Made by a program: the position numbers and the translations under genes
Shown: in pieces, positions 33,933 through 42,883 of the stretch
How positions within the stretch are numbered: position 1 is the stretch's first letter
Layout: every line of letters starts with the position of its first letter
From: Lacrimispora sphenoides
GTDB lineage: Bacteria > Bacillota > Clostridia > Lachnospirales > Lachnospiraceae
Reading direction: 5' to 3'
DNA length: 64,000 nucleotides
NCBI RefSeq assembly: GCF_900105215.1
Contig: NZ_FOIP01000001.1
Coordinates: 3,536,501-3,600,500, forward strand
Notes under the pieces: model-generated
What the model was told of the DNA's origin: nothing
What the model saw: only the letters and a program-made list of their open reading frames with translations
The model's database searches: none

Positions 33933-35153
33933 ATGATGAGAAATTTTGAAAAATCCAGTAAGCTGGATCATGTGTGTTATGATATCAGAGGTCCGGTCAT
34001 GGATGAAGCAAACCGGATGATCGATCAGGGAGTTGATATATTAAAATTAAATATAGGAAATCCGGCTCCCTTTGGTTTTCGTGCGCCAAAGGAGCTGCTT
34101 CGGTTAATGAACGAAAACCTGTCCCATACGGAAGGCTACTCGGATTCCAAGGGTCTATTATCAGCCAGAAAGGCCATCGTAAAATACTGTCAGAAAAAAG
34201 GGATCGAACAGGTCACTGTGGATGATGTATACACGGGAAACGGCGTAAGCGAGCTGATCACCTTGGCCATGCAGGGGCTGTTAAACAGTGGGGATGAGAT
34301 TCTGGTCCCTTCTCCGGACTATCCTTTATGGACTGCGTCCGTAACCCTTTCGGGAGGAACCGCTGTCCATTACATGTGCGACGAAGAGGCGGAGTGGTAC
34401 CCGGATATCAACGATATCAAAAGTAAAATCACAAGCAGAACCAAGGGGATTGTCATCATCAACCCCAACAATCCTACCGGTACCCTGTATCCCAGGAAAG
34501 TCCTTGAAGAGATTGTGGAAGTATGCCGGAAACATGGGCTGATCATCTTTGCAGATGAAATTTATGACAGGCTTGTTTTTGACGGTCTGGAACATGTATC
34601 CATTGCCTCTCTGGCACCGGATCTTTTGACCATCACATTCAATGGCCTTTCCAAGTCCCATTTAATTGCAGGATACCGCTGCGGCTGGATGAGCCTTTGC
34701 GGCGATAAATCCTTTGCAAAAGGCTATGTGGAAGGGATAAACTTGTTGTCTTCCATGAGGCTTTGCTCCAATGTTCCGGCCCAGTCCGTGATCGAGGCTG
34801 CACTGGAAATGGAAGAGGAAACAAAACAATTGATGATACCGGGCGGGAGAATATACGAACAGAGAGAATACACCTACCAGGCGTTAAATGAAATTTCGGG
34901 AATTTCCGTCATAAAACCAAAAGCAGCCTTTTACATGTTTCCTAAAATCAATACCAGTAAATGCAACATCTATGATGATGAAAAGTTTGTATTAGACTTT
35001 TTAAAGGATAAGAAGATTCTGCTGACTCATGGAGGCGGGTTCCACTGGGAAAAACCGGATCATTTCCGGGTCGTTTACCTTCCGGAGCTAAACCAGTTAA
35101 AAGTGGCATGTGAAAAGCTGGCGGATTTCATGTCCTATTACATACAAAAATAG
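33933..35153 (+). CDS. alaA: Alanine aminotransferase (AlaA-like, class I/II PLP)
   Basis: 406 residues. The N-terminus SSKLDHVCYDIRGPVMDEANRM and KLNIGNPAPFGFRAPKE match Escherichia coli AlaA closely. Further AlaA-type blocks are GNGVSELITLAMQGLLNSGDE, VPSPDYPLWTASVTLSGG, IINPNNPTGTLY, ADEIYDRLVFDG, and TFNGLSKSHLIAGYRCGW with the PLP lysine in SKSH. It converts pyruvate and glutamate to alanine and 2-oxoglutarate. The preceding T-box would raise expression when alanyl-tRNA charging falls. Start ATG 33933 (or 33936) follows AGAGGAGAG. Confidence 0.9.
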   Translation: MMRNFEKSSKLDHVCYDIRGPVMDEANRMIDQGVDILKLNIGNPAPFGFRAPKELLRLMNENLSHTEGYSDSKGLLSARKAIVKYCQKKGIEQVTVDDVYTGNGVSELITLAMQGLLNSGDEILVPSPDYPLWTASVTLSGGTAVHYMCDEEAEWYPDINDIKSKITSRTKGIVIINPNNPTGTLYPRKVLEEIVEVCRKHGLIIFADEIYDRLVFDGLEHVSIASLAPDLLTITFNGLSKSHLIAGYRCGWMSLCGDKSFAKGYVEGINLLSSMRLCSNVPAQSVIEAALEMEEETKQLMIPGGRIYEQREYTYQALNEISGISVIKPKAAFYMFPKINTSKCNIYDDEKFVLDFLKDKKILLTHGGGFHWEKPDHFRVVYLPELNQLKVACEKLADFMSYYIQK

Positions 35154-35157
35154 TGAC

Positions 35158-35204
35158 AAAAGAGCATTGGAAACAGTCTGTATTCCAGCTGTCCAATGCT
35201 CTTT
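35158..35204. terminator. Bidirectional terminator between alaA and the dlt-like operon
   Basis: AAAGAGCATTGGA (35158-35170) pairs with TCCAATGCTCTTT (35192-35204). A-rich and T-rich flanks on both sides let it stop transcripts from either strand. Its right end lies five bases from the last stop of the convergent minus-strand operon. Confidence 0.85.
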
Positions 35205-35209
35205 AAATG

Positions 35210-36175
35210 TTAATGCTGTTCTGTCAGTTTGAGATAATTTTTAAACTCTTTGTTCCAGCCTGCAAACAGATCATTCTTCCGGTGGTCGGTTAAGTCTGTG
35301 TGCTCTGATAAATATTTTCCCATATAGTCTGACACTTTTTTTGCTCCAAAGTAGTTTAAGTGATCACCGTCATCGCGGGAATCTTTTGCCCAGTCAATGC
35401 CCAGGGTATCGATATCTAAATTTAAGTCAATGTAAGTCAGCTGGTTTTCGTTGGCAAAAGCTGCGGCAGCATTGTGTTTGGCGTAGGACCAGCACTTTGG
35501 CGATGGTGCGCTGTATAGGATCAGTTTGATATCCTTATCCCTGCACAGGTTTGCGATTTTGTTTAAGTATAATAAGGGCTGCTCGTCAATCACATAAACA
35601 TCGTCTGTTTCAGTGACATATGGCCCGCGTTTATAGGGATTCACGATTGCGCTGTACTGATATCCCTTATAAACCGTAATTTGCTCCTGCTTTATCTTAT
35701 GTCCTAAAGATTTCAGCATATAAAAATGAAAGTATTTCCAGTTATCATGATATTTGTAAATGGGAAATATTTTTTTGACTGTTTCTTCAATGGAAGTTTC
35801 AAGGGTATTGATGTATTTGAAATCCCGGTAAAATGCATTGGTTTCAAGGAAAACAACCTTTGGATGCTGGTTTTTAAGCACCCGCTCCAGAAGATAGTAA
35901 GTATCCTGAAGCTGCTGGCTTGGGACGCCGCAGTTATATCCTGTGTAGCCGTAATCATTCCATACCTCCATGGGCGAAATGCTGGCGCTGCATTCGCTGT
36001 CCCCGATCGCCACATAATCTATGGTATTTTTAGGTTCCTTTAGGATACCGTTTGCCTTTTTATACAGGCTGTCTCCCATGTTATTGTAAGGAATCAGCAG
36101 GTAAGAGGCAATGTACAATAAAAGAAAAAGTCCGGTTAAAAATGAAATTGTTTTTATCCTGTTTTTGCTCTTCAT
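35210..36175 (-). CDS. SGNH-type exported protein (DltD-like position)
   Basis: 321 residues with one N-terminal anchor (about 8-27) and an extracellular hydrolase-like domain. The SGNH nucleophile block is YVAIGDSECSASISPMEVW (about 54-72), VVFLETNAFYRD is the middle block, and DGDHLNYFGAKKV near 276-288 carries the Asp-x-His pair. It occupies the place DltD holds in dlt operons, the outer-face acceptor of the acyl group. Twelve bases separate it from the MBOAT stop. I do not see the DltD family sequence, so function is inferred from position and fold. Confidence 0.8.
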   Translation of the reverse strand: MKSKNRIKTISFLTGLFLLLYIASYLLIPYNNMGDSLYKKANGILKEPKNTIDYVAIGDSECSASISPMEVWNDYGYTGYNCGVPSQQLQDTYYLLERVLKNQHPKVVFLETNAFYRDFKYINTLETSIEETVKKIFPIYKYHDNWKYFHFYMLKSLGHKIKQEQITVYKGYQYSAIVNPYKRGPYVTETDDVYVIDEQPLLYLNKIANLCRDKDIKLILYSAPSPKCWSYAKHNAAAAFANENQLTYIDLNLDIDTLGIDWAKDSRDDGDHLNYFGAKKVSDYMGKYLSEHTDLTDHRKNDLFAGWNKEFKNYLKLTEQH

Positions 36176-36186
36176 CTCATCACCTC

Positions 36187-37770
36187 TTAAAATCCGGCAT
36201 AAATTAGTTTTGCAGGTATATATCCGTCGCCGTAAGCCCCCAAAACAATGACAAGAAGGATTGCGGCGTAAAGAAAGCTCCAGCGGGCAAACATATTCCA
36301 GCCGGAAATCCTTTCACGGATAGAGATCCCCCGTTCATGGATTACGCCTACGGTATATACCGCTAGAAAACCAAAGAATACCGCAATGAAATCCGGCAAA
36401 GACAGACCAAGCTTAAGGAGTGAACCGTCAGTGACCGCAGACCAGTGGAAGCCGGTGAAGATGGACCGGAACATATTCATGCCGGTGGTCAGATTGTTGG
36501 CCCGAAAGAAAAGCTCTCCCGTAAATACAATGATAAGCAGCTTCACTGTCTGAAAACTTCTGTACAAGCTGCAGGACCTGTCGATCCTTAAGGTACTTGT
36601 AATCCTTTGGACCTCCGGTTCCAACAGATTCTCCATGAGAATGAGGATAAAATAATACATTCCAAAGAAAATATAGTTCCAGCCCGTTCCGTGCCACAGA
36701 CCGTTTAAGATCCACACGCCAAACAGAGCGACAGAAGAGGAGATAATCTGCCCATAATGCTTTCCGAATTTAGCCCGTGATTTCTTTCCCAGATTCTTGA
36801 CGAATTTGGTTAAGGATATGGGATAAAAGATATAATCCTTTAACCAGGTGCCAAGGGTGATATGCCAGCGTCTCCAGAATTCCGATGCGGTTTTAGAGAA
36901 AAAAGGCTGACGGAAGTTTTCGGGAATGGTTACTCCAAACATTTCTCCGGTTCCAATGGTCATGTCAATACAGCCGGAAAAATCTGCATATAATTGAAAG
37001 GTATATAAAACGGCACCTGCGATAACGATGATCCCGCCGTAATGATTAGGGGTATCGAAGATCGTTTCCACAAGCAGATTAAGACGGTCTGCAATAACAA
37101 GCTTTTTAAATAATCCCCACATGATCCGCTGAAGGCCGTAAGTGACGTTCTTGTATTCCAAAGGTTTTCCCTGACAGAGGGCTTTGGCAGTCTGCGAGTA
37201 GCGGCAGATAGGACCTTCCAACAGGGTTGGAAAAAAGGAGAGATACAAGGCCAGTCTACCCAGATTGTCGTCAGCCTCTATTTTTTCATAATAAACGTCG
37301 ATCAGGTATGAGACCGCCTGCAGGGTGTAAAAGGAGATGCCGATAGGCAGGGCGAACTTCATGGCAGGCAGAAGCCTTGGGAAAGAGATTGCTTTTAATA
37401 CCAGGTTAAAGTTTTCAAAAAAGAAACCGGAGTATTTTAAAATCAATAAAATACTAAGCTGCAATCCGATTCCAAGCCATAAGATCCTGCGGCGTTTGGC
37501 CTCATAGGCTGCTTTTTCTGCCTTCTTATTCTCAGGGGCGTGAGCCGCCGATAGAAAGTCCTTTTTACAGGAAGTAAGCCATAGACCGATGTGGTGAATG
37601 GAAAGGGTGGAAAAAAGTAGGTATACCAGCAGCTTTCCGCTAAAGGATAGGAAAAAGATATAACTGGCAGTAAGAAGTACTTTATAACGGAAGCTTTGGG
37701 GCGCAAGCTGGTAGGCCAGCAATACAACCGGCAAAAAGATGAATAGGTACAGGAGTGAATTGTAGGCCAT
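36187..37770 (-). CDS. MBOAT family acyltransferase (DltB/AlgI-like)
   Basis: 527 residues with about 11 membrane helices. Family motifs: LPIGISFYTLQAVSYLIDVYYEK, FFPTLLEGPICRYSQTA, TASEFWRRWHITLGTWLKDYIFYP and the catalytic histidine in LNGLWHGTGWNY. MBOAT proteins such as DltB move a carrier-bound acyl group across the membrane. A soluble loop of about 30 residues near 75-100 is longer than in AlgI. It starts four bases after the ACP stop, so the carrier protein is the likely donor. Confidence 0.92.
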   Translation of the reverse strand: MAYNSLLYLFIFLPVVLLAYQLAPQSFRYKVLLTASYIFFLSFSGKLLVYLLFSTLSIHHIGLWLTSCKKDFLSAAHAPENKKAEKAAYEAKRRRILWLGIGLQLSILLILKYSGFFFENFNLVLKAISFPRLLPAMKFALPIGISFYTLQAVSYLIDVYYEKIEADDNLGRLALYLSFFPTLLEGPICRYSQTAKALCQGKPLEYKNVTYGLQRIMWGLFKKLVIADRLNLLVETIFDTPNHYGGIIVIAGAVLYTFQLYADFSGCIDMTIGTGEMFGVTIPENFRQPFFSKTASEFWRRWHITLGTWLKDYIFYPISLTKFVKNLGKKSRAKFGKHYGQIISSSVALFGVWILNGLWHGTGWNYIFFGMYYFILILMENLLEPEVQRITSTLRIDRSCSLYRSFQTVKLLIIVFTGELFFRANNLTTGMNMFRSIFTGFHWSAVTDGSLLKLGLSLPDFIAVFFGFLAVYTVGVIHERGISIRERISGWNMFARWSFLYAAILLVIVLGAYGDGYIPAKLIYAGF

Positions 37771-37773
37771 CTT

Positions 37774-38001
37774 TTATTCCTCTTTTAGCCGATGGATCAT
37801 ATCCCAAATTGCCTTTGCAGAGTTAAAATTAGCGGGTACCATATCTATGGGAGTGATCTCAATGCCAAATGCATCCTCAAGCTCCGGGATGAGAGAGAGA
37901 ATGGAAAATGAGTCTAAGAGCCCTCCGTCAATGAGCCTTGTTTCTGTTTCATAATCAATGCCTGGGTTAATATCGTTTAAGATCTCTAATAATTGTTCCA
38001 T
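37774..38001 (-). CDS. Acyl carrier protein (DltC-like)
   Basis: 75 residues from ATG 38001, preceded by TAAAGGAGAC. The longer open frame to 38064 lies inside the decarboxylase gene and is not used. It is a small acidic four-helix carrier: LIDGGLLDSFSILSLIPELEDAFGIEITP, with S31 after D30 as the phosphopantetheine attachment site. Size and the D-S-F context resemble DltC. Gene order places it between the decarboxylase and the MBOAT, so it probably receives the amino acyl group from the adenylation enzyme and passes it to the MBOAT. Confidence 0.92.
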   Translation of the reverse strand: MEQLLEILNDINPGIDYETETRLIDGGLLDSFSILSLIPELEDAFGIEITPIDMVPANFNSAKAIWDMIHRLKEE

Positions 38002-38014
38002 GATTTTGTCTCCT

Positions 38015-39187
38015 TTATAGTTGAAAATAATTGAAAGCATTCGTTTGTAAATGAGGTCTTGCAATGCGGAAGTTCTCTTTTGCAGAATAGAGAAGGATCT
38101 GCGGTAAATCCCGGCTTAAAAATAAGGACATGCCTTCTGTTGCCGAATAAGCGCCGGTTTTTTGGAATATGATCCGATCACCGGTCTGCAGGTTTTTGAA
38201 AGGGTATTTCTTAACAAGCACATCATTCACCGTGCAAAGAGAGCCGCAGACCGTCCATTCTTTTTTTTCTCCTTCCCGTTGATTAAAATGAAGGACAGGC
38301 GGTTTTTTCATGGCCAGCATTTGCCCGTAATAATTCACCTGGTGGATACCGCCGTCAACAATGCAGTAGGGCTCTCCCTTGTTTGTTTTCCGATCCACCA
38401 CGCTGGTTACGTAGAAACCACAGGGGGCGGCGATAAATCTGCCCATCTCCAGTGCGACCCTGCCGCCGAACGTAAGATTTTTGATAGACTCGGCAAGACC
38501 ATTTAACATCTGATCTTCCTCATTTTTCTCTTCTTCAAAATAGCAGACAGGAAGCCCGGGACCATATTCCAGCCGTTTGACAGGAAAGCCGTATTCCCGA
38601 TTTAATTCCCGGCAAAACTGGTCCAGCATAGAAAGTTCGTTTTCCAGTTTTGCTATTGATTTCTTTTGGGTTCCGGAAAAGTACTGGATCCCTTCAATGG
38701 TTATAAATTCATGGGCGCCGCCTTCAATGATTTGCCGGATCAGGCTTTCATCCATACCGAACTGATTCCCGGAAGTCAGGCGGAGGAGGACGCGGATGGG
38801 TGTTTGAAGCATTGCGCTGCAGTCTGCAAGAAGCTGCCAGTGGGAGAGGGACTCGGCGGTATAAATGATCTTATCTCCATAATGTTTCAGCGCATATTCT
38901 ATGTCCTCAGGCTTCTTATGTACACCGGACATTATAACTTTCCCCATGTTTATTCCGGCTCTTTCGCAGATGGCGAATTCGCCGGGAGAGCAGACCTCAA
39001 AGGAATCCACCACTTCCACTAAATCCTTAATTACAAATGGATTGGCCTTCATGGCATAGCATAATTCCACGTCATCTCCAAGGACACCCCTGATTTTTCT
39101 GATCTGTTCAGCCAGGATATCCGTATCAAAAATGTAGAATGGGGTTTGGTACTCATGAATGTCATATTCAAATCTTATCTCGTTCAT
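38015..39187 (-). CDS. PLP-dependent Orn/DAP-type decarboxylase (BtrK-like)
   Basis: 390 residues of fold-type III. K47 in CYAMKANPF is the PLP lysine; EYGPGLP (about 207-213) and EMGR (247-250, normally EPGR) bind the cofactor phosphate. VCGSLCTVNDVL (313-324) contains C318 and D322, equivalents of the catalytic Cys and Asp of ornithine and diaminopimelate decarboxylases. The H-x-GSQ block reads SGTQ, so it is not a standard LysA. Its start overlaps the adenylation gene by 20 bases. Likely substrates are an amino acid with two carboxylates, free or bound to the carrier, as BtrK does in butirosin synthesis (inference). Confidence 0.87.
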   Translation of the reverse strand: MNEIRFEYDIHEYQTPFYIFDTDILAEQIRKIRGVLGDDVELCYAMKANPFVIKDLVEVVDSFEVCSPGEFAICERAGINMGKVIMSGVHKKPEDIEYALKHYGDKIIYTAESLSHWQLLADCSAMLQTPIRVLLRLTSGNQFGMDESLIRQIIEGGAHEFITIEGIQYFSGTQKKSIAKLENELSMLDQFCRELNREYGFPVKRLEYGPGLPVCYFEEEKNEEDQMLNGLAESIKNLTFGGRVALEMGRFIAAPCGFYVTSVVDRKTNKGEPYCIVDGGIHQVNYYGQMLAMKKPPVLHFNQREGEKKEWTVCGSLCTVNDVLVKKYPFKNLQTGDRIIFQKTGAYSATEGMSLFLSRDLPQILLYSAKENFRIARPHLQTNAFNYFQL

Positions 39188-40700
39188 GGCTGTTTCCTTT
39201 ACATACTTCCAATAATTTTTTTCTGTCTATTTTTCCGTTGGCGGTAACCGGCAGTTCCGGCAGGGAATAAAACGCGGATGGAATCATATAAACCGGAAGG
39301 GATTCCCTCAGCCGTACTGAAATTTCCCTTCCCTCCATCTCGCCAACATAAAATGCCCAGATTCGGTTTTTCTCCTCATCAAAGACGCAGCATGCCCGCT
39401 GAATGAGGGGGAAGCTGTTTATGACGGCTTCGATCTCTTCCAGTTCGATGCGGTGTCCCATGTGCTTGATCTGAAAGTCCTTTCGTCCGGCAAAGCAAAG
39501 GTCCCCGTTCTCATGATAGAAGGCCAGATCCCCGGTCCTGTAAATCGTTTCCAGGCAGTGAGTGTTAAGGGGATTTTGGATAAATGCCTTATTTGTCTGC
39601 TCAGGATTGTTATAATACCCTAGGGCCAAAGCGGTTCCGGATACGCAAATCTCTCCAATCTGGTCCTTTTCTGTGACTAGTTTGTCATCCTGATCCAGGA
39701 GGAAGACCTTTTCATTGGGAAATGCCTTTCCTATGGGAAGGATTTCATGGGCTTCAAATTTCCGTTCCACAGGGTAGTAGGTACAATTGCATGTGATTTC
39801 TGTAGGTCCGTACAAGTTTACGTATCTCGCATCAGGAAGGTACTTCTGCCAGGTTGTTAAATGCTTAACAGGCATTGCTTCACCGCTGAATAAGACCTTA
39901 TTAACCCTGGAGGGAACCTTATAGGTGAACCCCTTTAATTGGGGAATCAGGCACAGGGCGGAAACCGCCCAGATCAGGGTCGTTACCTGGTGTTCGCATA
40001 AGAAGTCAAGGAGCTCCGTTGGAATGGAGAATAATTTTTTCGGTATAATAATCATGGTGGCTCCCACTTTAAGGGTGGAGTATATATCCTTAACAGACAC
40101 ATCAAAGTCAAAGGGGGCCTGATTCCCGATTTTGTCCTCCCCGGTTATGCCGAACATGGAAGGAAAGTATTCTATAAAATCAATTACCGACCGGTGGCTG
40201 ACCAATACCCCCTTAGGAACGCCGGTAGAGCCTGAGGTAAAATTACAGTACAGAGGATCGATATCCAGGGACTGATCACGGATAAGCTTTAGGGGCTCTT
40301 CCCTTATATCGTTTTTTATAATCTCATGGTAATCAAACAGATTACCGGAAAATTCCACGCCTTCCGGCAGGACTCTGGAATCCCCCAAGGTGATGACAGA
40401 ATCTGCTTCCAGCACCTTAAGAATCTGGTTGATCCGCACAGCAGGTTGTGCGGGGTTTATCAGTACATAAAAGCATCCGGCATATACAATGCCCATGAAT
40501 GTTGTAAGAGCCTCCACGCTTTTATCCATAAAAACCACAACAGGGTTTCCAGGTGATTCATAACCGGAAAGAAAGCTGCCGATCCGTTTTGCATGTAATA
40601 ACAGTTCCTTGTAAGAGCAGCTATTCTCCTGATCTACCGCAGCAATTTTCTCCGGATAGATGTTTGCAGAGTGCTCAAGATACTCCAGTACGTTTCTCAT
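39168..40700 (-). CDS. Amino-acid adenylation enzyme (DltA-like)
   Basis: 510 residues, one AMP-forming domain with no condensation or carrier domain. Core motifs: FTSGSTGVPKG (154-164), PFDFDVSVKDIY (196-207) with the aspartate that binds the substrate amino group, NLYGPTE (295-301), YRTGD, GRKDFQIKHMGHRIELEEIE, and PVTANGKIDRKKL with the catalytic lysine near the end. It should load an amino acid onto the DltC-like carrier encoded two genes downstream. The ribosome-binding site is GAGAGGAG, and the start is seven bases after the kinase stop. Confidence 0.92.
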   Translation of the reverse strand: MRNVLEYLEHSANIYPEKIAAVDQENSCSYKELLLHAKRIGSFLSGYESPGNPVVVFMDKSVEALTTFMGIVYAGCFYVLINPAQPAVRINQILKVLEADSVITLGDSRVLPEGVEFSGNLFDYHEIIKNDIREEPLKLIRDQSLDIDPLYCNFTSGSTGVPKGVLVSHRSVIDFIEYFPSMFGITGEDKIGNQAPFDFDVSVKDIYSTLKVGATMIIIPKKLFSIPTELLDFLCEHQVTTLIWAVSALCLIPQLKGFTYKVPSRVNKVLFSGEAMPVKHLTTWQKYLPDARYVNLYGPTEITCNCTYYPVERKFEAHEILPIGKAFPNEKVFLLDQDDKLVTEKDQIGEICVSGTALALGYYNNPEQTNKAFIQNPLNTHCLETIYRTGDLAFYHENGDLCFAGRKDFQIKHMGHRIELEEIEAVINSFPLIQRACCVFDEEKNRIWAFYVGEMEGREISVRLRESLPVYMIPSAFYSLPELPVTANGKIDRKKLLEVCKGNSHERDKI

Positions 40701-40706
40701 AGGTTG

Positions 40707-42035
40707 TTACTCCTCTCTGTCTGGTTCGATTGGAAACGTCACACGAACTTCAAAATTTGTCCGGTTTTTTTGTATCTCAAAGGTACCATTCATCTGTTCT
40801 ACTATTTTCAGGCAGGTTTTAAGTCCAATGTTGGTGCTTTCTAAAAACATGCTGTCCCTGCGGATTTCATTGGAGATGGTAATGATCAGGTCATCTCCGT
40901 CTATATGGCTTTTGACAAAGACCGGTCCATCGTTGCCGGCGTATTTTCTTACATTGGAAAACAGATTATCGAATAACCGTCTTAAATATTGGATATCAGC
41001 GGTTATGCTGCAGGACTCCTCTACAAATTCTGTTTTAACGTCAAGCCCCAGGTTGCCAAGATCAAATACGTACTCCATAAGCAGCTGCTGGAGAAGGATC
41101 TTAGCGTCAAAGGTCTCCATCTGCATCATTATCTTCTCTTTGCCGAACACAAGAAAATACTGGAACAGCCGGTCAGATAAATCCTTTAGCTGAATGGATT
41201 TATCTCTGCAGCTTTTGATGTATTTGTCAAACTGTTCTTCCGAATGATAGCTTTTTGAATCCAGTATTTCCAAGTAGCCGATCAGTGAGGTCAAAGGAGT
41301 CCGGATATCATGGGACATGGAAGTGATCAGCTCACTGTTTGCTTCCCAGGCTTCTTTTTCGCTTTTATACCTTGTTATGATAGAATTTCTCATGTTATCC
41401 GCATTTTTTGCCAGCAATGCAATCTCATCATTCCCTTTATAGAAAATCGGCTGCTCCAAATCCCCTTTTTCTATCAGGGATACCTCTTTTGACAAAAGCA
41501 TGATCCGGGCAATGATCCGGTGGTTATAGAAAATCAGGATCACAAACAGAAACAGGAAAAAAACTCCCCATGAAATATAAGTTACCAGGTTATACCATTT
41601 GATTTCCGAGGAATCGATGATGGACACGGAATAGGTGCCGTCGCTGAAGGAAATATCCCGTATGGCCTGTTTGCTGCTTTCCCCAATGGAACTGGCAGTT
41701 TCATAGGGAGCGTATGCATCATTCCAGAATCCGGATTCATAGATGATTTCGTTGCCGTTAAAAATAGTTACGTAGACGTATTTATGGTTTTTTACCCATT
41801 TGGAAATGGATCTTACATTTTTTACTGATATGTTATATTTATTAATGTAATTTTCAAAAGAAGTTTGATAACCGGTCAATCGTTTCCAGGCGGCATCCTC
41901 ATTCATATGGTTCCTGGATACCAGATAATCGCCAAAAGCCTGGGAGGCAAAGTACACCCCAAAGCTGATGACCGCGCCAATGATCAATACAAATACTTGC
42001 TTATATCGTAAAGACGAGATCCATTTATGCTTCAT
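40707..42035 (-). CDS. Membrane sensor histidine kinase
   Basis: 442 residues. Two membrane helices (about 11-33 and 151-171) enclose an extracellular sensor of about 115 residues, followed by a HAMP linker (172-225). The phosphorylated histidine is H242 in MSHDIRTPLTSL, and the N box is RLFDNLFSNVRKYA. The usual G1 box is reduced to ITISNEI and the G2 box to STNIGLKTCLKIVEQMNG, as in a VanS-like clostridial subgroup. It overlaps the response regulator gene by 11 bases and is seven bases from the adenylation gene. Confidence 0.92.
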   Translation of the reverse strand: MKHKWISSLRYKQVFVLIIGAVISFGVYFASQAFGDYLVSRNHMNEDAAWKRLTGYQTSFENYINKYNISVKNVRSISKWVKNHKYVYVTIFNGNEIIYESGFWNDAYAPYETASSIGESSKQAIRDISFSDGTYSVSIIDSSEIKWYNLVTYISWGVFFLFLFVILIFYNHRIIARIMLLSKEVSLIEKGDLEQPIFYKGNDEIALLAKNADNMRNSIITRYKSEKEAWEANSELITSMSHDIRTPLTSLIGYLEILDSKSYHSEEQFDKYIKSCRDKSIQLKDLSDRLFQYFLVFGKEKIMMQMETFDAKILLQQLLMEYVFDLGNLGLDVKTEFVEESCSITADIQYLRRLFDNLFSNVRKYAGNDGPVFVKSHIDGDDLIITISNEIRRDSMFLESTNIGLKTCLKIVEQMNGTFEIQKNRTNFEVRVTFPIEPDREE

Positions 42036-42738
42036 CGATCTGATAGCCCTTTCCCCAGACGGTTCGTATGATGGTAGGATTGTTAAAATCCAGTTCCAGT
42101 TTTTTACGAAGCTTTAAAATGTGTACCATAACAGTATTAGTGGAAGACGGGAGGAACTTATCATTCCATACGCCCTCGTAGATTGCCTGTGCATCCTTGG
42201 CTTTTCCTCTGTTCTTTACAAGATACATCAGAACCTGGAACTCCGTGTCCGTAAGCTCGATTTTTTGATTTTCCCGATAAACGAAATGGCCTGTTGTATC
42301 GATCATAAGATCCTGCAGCCGGATTTCTGAACTATTGAAAAGTGGTGTTCCTTTCCCTTTATAAACAACATATCGTCTTAAAAGAGACCGGACCTTCATA
42401 AGAAGCTCTGCCTGTGAAAATGGTTTTACAAGATAATCATCGCCGCCGTTTTCATAGGCTTCTGTTTTATCGCATTCCTTTGATTTTGCGGTTAAAAACA
42501 AGACGGGAGCTGAAGATATCCTCCGGATCTGGGTACAGGCATCGATTCCTGATAAACCTGGCATCATGATGTCTAAAATAATAAGGTCAATATCAGGATT
42601 ATCTGTAACGGCTGCGACTGCATCACTTCCGTTTACTGCTTCTGACACGGAATAGCCTTTGTTTTCCAGCTGAATGCGAAGGACTTCCCGGATGTCTGCA
42701 TCGTCATCCACTACCAATATCTGCTGCAATGTACTCAT
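42025..42738 (-). CDS. OmpR/VanR-like response regulator
   Basis: 237 residues. The receiver has D11-D12-D13 and the phosphate-accepting D56 in LIILDIMMPGLSG, with K in YLVKPFS. The OmpR-type winged helix contains ELTDTEFQVLMYLVKNRG and TNTVMVHILKLRKKLE, ending RTVWGKGYQID. It is the first gene of the seven-gene minus-strand operon ending at 35210 and probably autoregulates it. Confidence 0.94.
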   Translation of the reverse strand: MSTLQQILVVDDDADIREVLRIQLENKGYSVSEAVNGSDAVAAVTDNPDIDLIILDIMMPGLSGIDACTQIRRISSAPVLFLTAKSKECDKTEAYENGGDDYLVKPFSQAELLMKVRSLLRRYVVYKGKGTPLFNSSEIRLQDLMIDTTGHFVYRENQKIELTDTEFQVLMYLVKNRGKAKDAQAIYEGVWNDKFLPSSTNTVMVHILKLRKKLELDFNNPTIIRTVWGKGYQIDEA

Positions 42739-42776
42739 GGATCGGCAGCCTCCTTTCTATTGTTTTAATATGAAAA

Positions 42777-42836
42777 ATTATATCATTTATGGATAGAATA
42801 ACAATGAAATTCAGGGGAATTAAGAATTATTAAGAT
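42777..42836 (-). promoter_or_regulatory. Promoter and possible regulator site for the dlt-like operon
   Basis: On the minus strand TTGTTA (42804-42799) and TATAAT (42782-42777) are 16 bases apart. Just upstream TTAAG repeats twice in TTAAGAATTATTAAG (42820-42834, read on the plus strand), a spacing that could hold an OmpR-family dimer. The site role is inference. Confidence 0.6.
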
Positions 42837-42848
42837 TTGGTCCGTGAG

Positions 42849-42883
42849 TAAAAAAGACCGGTCAGGAAAGACCGGTCTTTGTG
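42849..42883 (-). terminator. Terminator overlapping the end of the DUF1801 gene
   Basis: AAAGACCGGTC and GACCGGTCTTT (about 42853-42863 and 42870-42880) form an 11-bp stem followed on the minus strand by T6. The stop codon at 42862 lies in the stem. Confidence 0.85.

Noticed and set aside
37443..37727. 94-codon minus-strand frame inside the MBOAT gene
   Set aside because: The MBOAT frame here has clear family residues; the alternate frame has none.
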